Of a stretch of 45,150 nucleotides of DNA, positions 8,228 through 14,638 are shown in pieces; within the stretch, counting starts at the first letter, position 1; each line of letters starts with the position of its first letter. The position numbers were made by a program, and so were the translations under genes. Source of the DNA: an uncultured Bacilli bacterium (GTDB lineage: Bacteria > Bacillota_I > Bacilli_A > RF39 > UBA660); contig CALVRR010000014.1 in the NCBI GenBank assembly GCA_944358705.1, positions 1 to 45,150 on the forward strand. Reading direction: 5' to 3'. The notes beneath the pieces were generated by a model that worked only from the letters and a program-made list of their open reading frames with translations, was not told where the DNA came from and made no database searches.

Positions 8228-9120
8228 GAGCATAATCCCTCCTTTTTCTCTTCTATTGAACCCTGATAACAAAAAGTATAATTATTATTTTGGGAAGCTA
8301 TTGTAATTTCTGCATATACTTTGTAATTTTCAATATAATACCAGCTACTTGTTGTAGGATATACTTTATTCTCACTATCCCCTGGAATATATTGAATTGG
8401 AAGATTTCCGTTATCCCTTGACTGATTTTTTATGTTGGAATTTATCATATAAGTTACTATCTTTTGATAAATACTATTGGCATAAGTAGAAGCCATGTCC
8501 TTAGTAATTTTTTGTGTTTCTGTTTTATTTTCTGTTGTTGGTTCTTTTTCCTCTTCTGCTTGATCCATAAATTCTCTTGATCTTAGGTACAAGATCCATA
8601 ATACTTGGGACTGTTCTTTTTCTTCTAAATTTTCTTCGGTTGCTTTTTGTTCAAGAGTAGAAGTCTGTTCTATTATTTGGTTGGTTTTGGAATTTTTTGT
8701 TAAAGTATCTTTTATTAATGTTAATGTGTCCTCGTAAATATTTCTATCTCCATAGTTTACTATCGTAATTTTATTATTTTCTAATTGTTTATTTGTTAGT
8801 AAAATTTGAAATATTTCTGGGATTGCTTTTTTTAATTGTTTTCCTTCTATATCCTTATTTACTAACGATACGGCATTTTCATTTTCTATAAAAATATAAG
8901 ATAGTTGTTTTTCTTCATTGATTACCATAAAAAATTCTGGACCCATGTCTATTTTTATTTCTATTCCAGTTTTATAATTTTTTTCTGAAAACCATTTTTC
9001 ACTACTTCCTAGAGTAGCTTGGTATTCAGGCCAGGACTTAAAGACTACTACTAATGCTACTGCAATTATTACTACAAGTACTACAAATCCATACCCCGCT
9101 ATTTTTAATTTTTTATTCAT
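8224..9120 (-). CDS. Membrane-anchored protein, unknown, directly after pbp2 in the division operon
   Basis: A 298-aa protein of unknown family. One membrane segment (about 9-28) follows a short basic start. The outside region has an N-terminal half with strands and helices and a polar Glu/Thr/Lys-rich linker around residues 150-205. Its C-terminal part is aromatic, with IQYIPGDS, SSWYYIENYKVYAEITI and a near-terminal TFCYQGS. It lies 11 bases after pbp2 with no terminator, so it belongs to the mraZ operon. Position and topology (bitopic, large outside part) resemble division proteins such as DivIB or DivIC, but I see no POTRA domain or other sequence evidence for that. Confidence 0.75.
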   Translation of the reverse strand: MNKKLKIAGYGFVVLVVIIAVALVVVFKSWPEYQATLGSSEKWFSEKNYKTGIEIKIDMGPEFFMVINEEKQLSYIFIENENAVSLVNKDIEGKQLKKAIPEIFQILLTNKQLENNKITIVNYGDRNIYEDTLTLIKDTLTKNSKTNQIIEQTSTLEQKATEENLEEKEQSQVLWILYLRSREFMDQAEEEKEPTTENKTETQKITKDMASTYANSIYQKIVTYMINSNIKNQSRDNGNLPIQYIPGDSENKVYPTTSSWYYIENYKVYAEITIASQNNNYTFCYQGSIEEKKEGLCS

Positions 9121-9131
9121 AATATCACCTA

Positions 9132-11291
9132 CTAGCTACTTGTAAACTTAGGTTTTAGAGTTAAGGTTATTTCCATTCCTTCGGTTATTTTGGTGCCACT
9201 GGCAATATTTTGTTTTGTTACATAGCCTACTCCATCTAGTTTTACTTTTATTCCTAATAGATTTAATAGATTGTTTGCAACTTTAGAAGATAGTCCTACT
9301 ACATTTGGAACGGTAATATTTTGATCGTTTGTAATTAAGTAGATGGTATCTTTATTGGTTACTTTGTCATTTTTTTCTGGATATTGTTTTACGACTTTAT
9401 CTCCAGAGCCTATTACTTTATAATTCATTTTTTCTGATTTTAATGTTGTTTTTACGGTTTCTAGTTTTTGATTAATAAAACTTGGAACTTTATATTCAAT
9501 AATTTCTACTTCTTTGGTGGTACCATCTTCATTTCCATAATATTTTGCGGCATTATTTACAATTTCTTTGATGGCATTTGATAAAGGTTTTTGACTACCT
9601 CCAGATGGACGTTTTACTGAAGCATAAATAATTAATTTTGGATTACTTTTTGGATAAATTCCAGAAAAAGAAGAAATGATATCTTCTTGTCCAGATAAAT
9701 ATCCACTACCGTCTTCAGCAGCAATTTGTGCGGTTCCTGTTTTTCCAATTAATTCTTTACTTGGAATTCTAAAACCACTACCAGTATTTCCAATTCCATT
9801 TACACAGTCATCCATTAGTTGAATTATTTTTTGTACGGTTTCCGTGGATGCTACTCTTTCTATTTCTGTTCGTTTATTTTTTAGGATAACTTCTTTCGTT
9901 TCTGGATCCACAATCTTTTTAACAACATATGGTTCTAGTAACATTCCATCGTTTGTTAAAGAAGTCATGGCTTTTACATTTTGGATTGGGGTTGTTGTAA
10001 TTCCTTGTCCAAATCCAGCATTATAAATTTCTGTTTCATATTTAAAATCTAATTTTCCAGTTTCTTCGTTTGGAAGTTGGATTCCTGTTTTTCGACCAAA
10101 TCCTAGTTTTTTAAAATATTGTCTTAACATGGTACTACTCATATGTCTATTTATTAGATTAATTACTCCGACGTTACTACTCATGGCATACCCTTTATCA
10201 TAAGTAATAACACCCCATCCATTACGATCCCAGTCTCCAATTTCTGTTCCATCTTTGGTCGTGTATACACCAGATTTATAAGTTTCTGAACCATTATATA
10301 CTCCGTTTTCCATGGCTGCCATATATGTAAAAGTCTTCATCGTTGATCCTGGTTCATATGGAGAAGATACCGTAGGATCTAGGTAGTTTGTAATATTTCT
10401 TATATTCGGATCAAAGGATGGTGTAGTGGCACTGGCAAGGAGTGCCCCAGTTTCAGCATCCATAATCGTAATATTAAACCATTCCCAATCATAATCGATA
10501 TCGGCATTATTTAGGGCTTGTTCTACAAAGAATTGAATTTGACTATCAATAGTTAGATAGATATCTTTTCCTTGTGTTGCTTCTTTTCTTCTTTCTGGAG
10601 TATCAGCAATTTTATATCCTTGTAAGTCCTTTTGGTACGTTACGTAGCCGTCTTCTCCTTTTAAGATTTTGTCATAATACTTTTCTATCCCCATTTCTCC
10701 ACTAATTGTTTCTTCCCCAGTTTCTTCATTTGTTTCCGTTTTCGCATATCCTACGGTGTAGGAAGCAAAATCTCCCTTTGGATAGTATCTTTTAAAACTT
10801 TCTATAAAGTCAATTCCTGGTAAATCTAGGGCTTCAATTTTATTTTTTGTAAGTTCTGAAAGACCTTTTCCCTTGGCTCCAAACTCCGTTTGATAAACCC
10901 CTTCTTTTGATAAATATTTTAATACCTCTTCTTCTTTCATTCCAAGGATAGGAGCTAGTTTTTTTGCCGTTTCTTCCTTGTTTACTACGTGTTGAGGATT
11001 CTTTTTGTCTGTTGTTCTTTTCTTATCTAGATAGGCAATTAGTTTATAAGAAGAAACATTTTGAGCTAATGGTTCTCCATCTTCGGTATAAATATTTCCA
11101 CGTTGTGCAGATAAAGTTTCTGTTGCGGTTGTTCTTTTACTTGCTAATTCTTTTAAATTTACTCCATCAATTTCTGGAGATAATCCTAATTGGATAACTC
11201 TTCCAATCATATATGCAAACAAAAAAAGAGAAGCAAAAATTACTATCTTAGAATACCTGATATTATTTTTTGTTCTCTTTTTCTTCTTCAT
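9132..11291 (-). CDS. Division-type class B penicillin-binding protein with two PASTA domains
   Basis: A 719-aa transpeptidase that cross-links septal peptidoglycan (PBP2B/FtsI/SpoVD family). The order is a basic start, one membrane segment (about 13-32), the PBP dimerisation domain with SAQRGNIYTEDG (61-72), then a transpeptidase domain with all three motifs: SxxK (S316-K319), SSN (371-373) and KTG (517-519). Two PASTA domains end the protein (about 600-655 and 656-719, the latter starting VPNVVGL). Length is normal for PBP2B-type proteins. Its place after mraZ-rsmH-ftsL supports a division role. The RBS is modest (AGGATG). The PASTA domains would allow binding to peptidoglycan or tuning of septal synthesis, as known in the family. 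Confidence 0.93.
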   Translation of the reverse strand: MKKKKRTKNNIRYSKIVIFASLFLFAYMIGRVIQLGLSPEIDGVNLKELASKRTTATETLSAQRGNIYTEDGEPLAQNVSSYKLIAYLDKKRTTDKKNPQHVVNKEETAKKLAPILGMKEEEVLKYLSKEGVYQTEFGAKGKGLSELTKNKIEALDLPGIDFIESFKRYYPKGDFASYTVGYAKTETNEETGEETISGEMGIEKYYDKILKGEDGYVTYQKDLQGYKIADTPERRKEATQGKDIYLTIDSQIQFFVEQALNNADIDYDWEWFNITIMDAETGALLASATTPSFDPNIRNITNYLDPTVSSPYEPGSTMKTFTYMAAMENGVYNGSETYKSGVYTTKDGTEIGDWDRNGWGVITYDKGYAMSSNVGVINLINRHMSSTMLRQYFKKLGFGRKTGIQLPNEETGKLDFKYETEIYNAGFGQGITTTPIQNVKAMTSLTNDGMLLEPYVVKKIVDPETKEVILKNKRTEIERVASTETVQKIIQLMDDCVNGIGNTGSGFRIPSKELIGKTGTAQIAAEDGSGYLSGQEDIISSFSGIYPKSNPKLIIYASVKRPSGGSQKPLSNAIKEIVNNAAKYYGNEDGTTKEVEIIEYKVPSFINQKLETVKTTLKSEKMNYKVIGSGDKVVKQYPEKNDKVTNKDTIYLITNDQNITVPNVVGLSSKVANNLLNLLGIKVKLDGVGYVTKQNIASGTKITEGMEITLTLKPKFTSS

Positions 11292-11302
11292 TCTTTCACA
11301 TC

Positions 11303-11602
11303 CTATTTATCTTCGGTTACAGTCTTAATGTTATTATTATTATAACTTAAACCCTGTTCTTCTGCAACTTCTTGAATTTTCGTAAGGGATGCTAGTTCAT
11401 TTATGGTCATTGCCAAACTTTCATTTGTCTTTTCTTGTTCTTCTATTTTTTGTTTTTGTTTTTCTACCTCATAGTTAATATTTGCAAGTGTTGCTTTGGA
11501 AAAGACAATTGATACTGGAGAAATGACTAATAAGAACAAGGCTAATGTATATATTAGTTTTTCAAACTTTGACATTTTTAATCTTTTTTTCACTTTTCTC
11601 AT
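11303..11602 (-). CDS. ftsL: FtsL-like division protein
   Basis: A 99-aa bitopic protein with a basic cytoplasmic start, one membrane segment (about 16-36) and an outside coiled coil (about 45-75, rich in Glu, Lys and Gln). Sequence conservation of FtsL is always low; the call rests on size, topology and position between rsmH and the PBP gene, where Bacillota carry ftsL. It should form the DivIB-DivIC-FtsL type complex that activates septal synthesis. AAGGAG lies 7 bases before the ATG, and the gap to rsmH is 19 bases. Confidence 0.85.
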   Translation of the reverse strand: MRKVKKRLKMSKFEKLIYTLALFLLVISPVSIVFSKATLANINYEVEKQKQKIEEQEKTNESLAMTINELASLTKIQEVAEEQGLSYNNNNIKTVTEDK

Positions 11603-11621
11603 GGTCTTTCTCCTTCTTATT

Positions 11622-12551
11622 CTATTTTATTCTTTCAATCACACGAAGCTTGGCACTTCTAGCACGACTATTCTTTTCTAATTCTTCCTCACTAGGAAGA
11701 ATAGCTTTGTTTATTACCAATTTAAAATCTGGTAAATACTCTTCAGGAATATTTGGTAATCCCTTTACTTTATCGTCAATTTTGCATTTTTCTTTAAATA
11801 CTTGTTTTACAATTCTATCTTCTAATGAATGAAAAGTAATTACCGCTACTCTTCCGCCTACTTTAATTAATGATAAGGCTTGCTCTAGAGCAGGTTCTAA
11901 TACATCTAATTCATGATTTACTTCAATTCTTATTGCTTGAAATATTTGACGTGCTGGGTGTTTGTCTTTTCTAAACTTCATTGGTACAGCACTTTTTATT
12001 ATTTCTACTAATTCTAGAGTAGTTTCTATTGGTTTTTGTTTTCTATACTCTACAATTTTTTTGGCAATATTTCTTGAAAATTTATCTTCCCCATATTTAT
12101 AAAATATTTTCGTAAGTTCTTCTTGCGTATAATTATTTACTACCTCATAGGCAGATAATTTATTTTCTTTGTCCATGCGCATATCTAGTTTCGCATCTTC
12201 ATGATAGGAAAATCCGCGAGATGCATCATCTAATTGAGGAGAGGATACTCCTAAATCAAAAAGTATGCCATCAACTTCATGGACATTTCTTCTTTCTAGT
12301 TCTTCCCTTAAGTTTACAAAATTACTTTTGATGATAGTGAAGTTAGTACCAATCGCACTTAGGCGATTAGTACTATGCCGAATTGCTTCACTATCTTGGT
12401 CAAAGGCGAATAAGACCCCTCTTTTTATTCGTTGCAAGATGTAACTACTGTGTCCGCCATAGCCTAAAGTACAATCTACAATTATACTATCTTCTTTTAA
12501 ATTCAAAGCAGAAATCGATTCTTCTAATAATACACTGATATGTTTTTCCAC
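11622..12551 (-). CDS. rsmH: 16S rRNA (cytosine1402-N4)-methyltransferase
   Basis: RsmH (MraW), 309 aa, methylates N4 of C1402 in 16S rRNA using S-adenosylmethionine. Visible family marks are the HISVLLEES start, the SAM-binding VDCTLGYGGHS (about 24-34), LFDLGVSSPQLD, the FSYHEDAKLDMRMD segment and ITFHSLEDRIVK near the C-terminus. The start is a GTG at 12551 that shares its G with the mraZ stop (TAGTG), so translation is probably coupled to mraZ. There is no strong Shine-Dalgarno, in line with coupling. It is the second gene of the division operon. Confidence 0.96.
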   Translation of the reverse strand: MEKHISVLLEESISALNLKEDSIIVDCTLGYGGHSSYILQRIKRGVLFAFDQDSEAIRHSTNRLSAIGTNFTIIKSNFVNLREELERRNVHEVDGILFDLGVSSPQLDDASRGFSYHEDAKLDMRMDKENKLSAYEVVNNYTQEELTKIFYKYGEDKFSRNIAKKIVEYRKQKPIETTLELVEIIKSAVPMKFRKDKHPARQIFQAIRIEVNHELDVLEPALEQALSLIKVGGRVAVITFHSLEDRIVKQVFKEKCKIDDKVKGLPNIPEEYLPDFKLVINKAILPSEEELEKNSRARSAKLRVIERIK

Positions 12552-12988
12552 TATAAATCCACGCTTTCGTTAAATAAATTTTCGGCTATATCAGACATGT
12601 TGATGGAAGCAGAATCAAAGAAATTATTCCAAGCATCTTTGGCCCATATTTCTAATCGATCGCCAGTACCGATAATCACACAGTCTTTTTCAATACTAGC
12701 ATAATTAATTAGTGGGGAGGTAATATTAATACGGCCTTGCTTGTCAAATTCTGCTACAGTAGCACCGGATAGGAAAAATCTTGTAAAATTCCTTGCATCC
12801 TTCTTTGTAAATGGTAGAGATTCTAGTTTATGAACGATAGTTTCCCATCTTTCTATGGGATATGCGAATAAGCAATTCTCAATTCCACGAGTAATAATAA
12901 ACTTATCCCCTAGTTCTGCTCTAAATTTGGCAGGAATAATTAATCTTCCTTTATCATCAATCGAATGATGATATTCTCCCATAAACAT
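12551..12988 (-). CDS. mraZ: MraZ, division cluster transcription regulator
   Basis: A 145-aa DNA-binding regulator with two SpoVT/AbrB-like MraZ halves. Both signature motifs are present: [13 protein letters not shown] near residue 11 and DKQGRINI near residue 84, plus the family-typical [20 protein letters not shown] start at 12988 ([11 protein letters not shown]), which matches the conserved MraZ N-terminus; the longer reading from 13021 would run through the operator. GGGGGA lies 5 bases upstream. MraZ is known to repress its own operon by binding repeated GTGG-type boxes, and three such boxes lie between promoter and start here. First gene of the division operon. Confidence 0.96.
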   Translation of the reverse strand: MFMGEYHHSIDDKGRLIIPAKFRAELGDKFIITRGIENCLFAYPIERWETIVHKLESLPFTKKDARNFTRFFLSGATVAEFDKQGRINITSPLINYASIEKDCVIIGTGDRLEIWAKDAWNNFFDSASINMSDIAENLFNESVDL

Positions 12989-12997
12989 AAAAATCCC

Positions 12998-13023
12998 CCA
13001 CTTTTCACCACCAGTTACCACTG
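12998..13023 (-). promoter_or_regulatory. MraZ operator: three RGTGG boxes at exact 10-bp spacing
   Basis: Minus strand CAGTGG (13023-13018), TGGTGG (13013-13008) and AAGTGG (13003-12998) repeat with an exact 10-bp period just upstream of the mraZ start and downstream of its -10. This is the known arrangement of MraZ binding sites, and it predicts autoregulation of the division operon. The middle box differs by one base (G for A). Confidence 0.88.
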
Positions 13024-13032
13024 ATTAACTAT

Positions 13033-13061
13033 ATATTACCCAAAATATGGTTGTTTGTAAA
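13033..13061 (-). promoter_or_regulatory. Promoter of the mraZ division operon
   Basis: -35 TTTACA (13061-13056), 17-bp spacer, -10 TAATAT (13038-13033). The expected transcription start is near 13026, directly before the MraZ boxes. Confidence 0.8.
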
Positions 13062-13103
13062 TACACTAAAGAAAAATTTTTTCGACATTTACAGATACTT
13101 TAC

Positions 13104-13128
13104 AAAAAAAATAAATCCAAATTGGATT
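13104..13128 (-). terminator. Probable weak terminator after the GNAT gene
   Basis: AATCC / GGATT short stem (13114-13128) followed by TATTTTTTTT on the minus strand, touching the GNAT stop codon. The stem is only 5-7 bp, so efficiency is uncertain. Confidence 0.55.
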
Positions 13129-13643
13129 CATTTTCTTTTCTTTTGATAAATTATATTACCGCCACTATGATATTCCAAACTCCATTCTTTGTTTTCTATA
13201 AACCCTGCTTTCTTGGCTACCTTTTTACTAAGAATGTTTGATGGATCAATAGATAATATTACTCCATCTATATCCTCTGACGTTTCTAGTAGTAAATTAC
13301 TTGTTTCTCGTAATGTTGTTTGCATATACCCTTTTCTTCTTGCGTTTTTATGAAGGGCATAAGAAATACTGACATTCTTTTGCTTATGATGAGAAAATAT
13401 ATCTGAAATTTCTAGAAAACCAACGGGATATTTCTCATGATATATAATATAAGGACTATCTAATAGATTCTGATGATTGAGATGTTTTGTGCTGTTAAAA
13501 GGATATGGATATTGCCATAAATAACCATACTCTCCACAAACGGTTCTATCTTGATTTAATTCTTCTATTAACAACATATCTAGAGGATTGTTTGGATTTA
13601 ACTTTTTTATACTTAAATTTTCGGTTAATAATATCTTTTGCAT
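13128..13643 (-). CDS. GNAT family N-acetyltransferase
   Basis: A 171-aa acetyl-CoA-dependent acetyltransferase of the GNAT fold. The central strand and loop YPVGFLEISD (about 73-82), VSISYALHKNARRKGYM (about 91-107; RRKGY replaces the canonical Q/RxxGxG/A pyrophosphate loop) and the late DPSNILSKKVAKKAGFIEN segment are typical. The substrate cannot be read from the sequence; ribosomal-protein or small-molecule acetylation are both possible. It lies 3 bases after the unknown 259-aa gene and shares its promoter. The 171-aa length is normal for single-domain GNAT proteins. Confidence 0.82.
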   Translation of the reverse strand: MQKILLTENLSIKKLNPNNPLDMLLIEELNQDRTVCGEYGYLWQYPYPFNSTKHLNHQNLLDSPYIIYHEKYPVGFLEISDIFSHHKQKNVSISYALHKNARRKGYMQTTLRETSNLLLETSEDIDGVILSIDPSNILSKKVAKKAGFIENKEWSLEYHSGGNIIYQKKRK

Positions 13644-13646
13644 ATT

Positions 13647-14426
13647 TTACTTACCTGTATTCTCTGGTGATACTAGCATTTTTATTTTACTAGCATTTTC
13701 TTTTAAAATTTTTCTTTGTTCTAGTGACATTTCTTCTGGATTTAAAAGTTGTTGGACACAACCTTTTAATATTTCAAATCGAATTTCTACTACTTCTTTT
13801 TCTTCGATATCACCACGCATTGTTCGACCTATTATTGATTCTATTGTTGTTAAAAATAACTCTTGTGGAAGGCATTCCCTTACAAATTCATCTTCTTGTT
13901 TTTCTTCTAATAGTAACATAGCAGTTGCTAATTCATGGATACTCCTTATAGCTGTTTGATATGGTAATAAAATTTCTTCTTTTAATATTGGTTCGTCTGG
14001 TTCTAAGCCTATCTTTTCTGACTGATTGCATAATTCTTGCATTTTCTCTAAGGTTTCCTTTTGGCTTTTCATTAGATTACTATAGTCTTTGGTTGCTCCT
14101 TCTATACATCTTTGTACTTCATCTATATATCTCAAATAATAATCTTGTTGCTTTGACATTATTTCTTCGGTTCCTTTTTTGTTGATATCTCCTCCTGTAA
14201 GTGTCTTTAACATTATGCAGCACATTTTGTTTAGAGCAAAGTTACCATTATTTAGAGTACTATTCCCATTACTTAGATCAATATCCGCAGCTAACCTTTC
14301 TACTGCTTTTGTTTTTTTTATCTGAGCTATTTCAGATTCTATTATATATAGTAGTTCTATATATTTTCTTCCTGCAATTACTATATCTGAAGTTTCTGAT
14401 ATATCTTCTATATTCTTATCTATCAC
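13647..14426 (-). CDS. Helical protein of unknown function
   Basis: A 259-aa soluble, acidic, mostly helical protein; no domain recognised. Amphipathic stretches cover about 5-60, 90-150 and 160-235, and a short CC pair sits near residue 70 (KMCCIM). There is no signal peptide or membrane span. The start is a GTG at 14426, with GGGGAAG about 9 bases upstream; the first downstream ATG would cut about 70 residues. A perfect-consensus promoter (14456-14483) lies directly upstream. It is followed after 3 bases by the GNAT gene, so the two may act together, for example as enzyme and substrate or partner. That is only suggested by the operon. Confidence 0.75.
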   Translation of the reverse strand: MIDKNIEDISETSDIVIAGRKYIELLYIIESEIAQIKKTKAVERLAADIDLSNGNSTLNNGNFALNKMCCIMLKTLTGGDINKKGTEEIMSKQQDYYLRYIDEVQRCIEGATKDYSNLMKSQKETLEKMQELCNQSEKIGLEPDEPILKEEILLPYQTAIRSIHELATAMLLLEEKQEDEFVRECLPQELFLTTIESIIGRTMRGDIEEKEVVEIRFEILKGCVQQLLNPEEMSLEQRKILKENASKIKMLVSPENTGK

Positions 14427-14455
14427 TTTATATCTTCCCCTTCTTTTTTTGATAT

Positions 14456-14483
14456 ATTATATTTATTTTTTAAATATTGTCAA
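14456..14483 (-). promoter_or_regulatory. Perfect consensus sigma-A promoter for the 259-aa gene
   Basis: TTGACA (14483-14478), 16-bp spacer, TATAAT (14461-14456) on the minus strand. The TGA inside the -35 is also the stop codon of the 29-codon small ORF upstream. Confidence 0.88.
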
Positions 14484-14569
14484 GAACGATTATATTTTGC
14501 ATTAAATTTTTCTATTTGAGATAATCTTTTTCTTACCTTATGTTTTTGTTTTTCTATATTGTATTTCAT
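14480..14569 (-). CDS. Possible 29-aa basic small protein
   Basis: A 29-codon reading frame (starts MKYNIEKQKHKV, ends KYNRS, then TGA). It carries a strong AAGGAG 6 bases before the ATG (14576-14581) and its own promoter (TTGAAA-16-TATAAT, 14599-14626). The peptide is very basic with a helical pattern and no membrane segment, so nucleic-acid or ribosome binding is conceivable. Promoter, RBS and ORF in the right order make this more than a chance frame. No family is recognised, and no terminator follows, so its mRNA should run into the 259-aa gene. Confidence 0.5.
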   Translation of the reverse strand: MKYNIEKQKHKVRKRLSQIEKFNAKYNRS

Positions 14570-14598
14570 GATTTTCTCCTTCAAAATATGTATTTTGT

Positions 14599-14626
14599 AT
14601 TATATCTCTTTTTGTTGCAATTTCAA
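14599..14626 (-). promoter_or_regulatory. Promoter of the 29-codon small ORF
   Basis: TTGAAA (14626-14621), 16-bp spacer, TATAAT (14604-14599), 30 bases before the small ORF start, within 20 bases of the end of the 883-aa gene. Confidence 0.75.
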
Positions 14627-14638
14627 AGTTTTTCTTTT

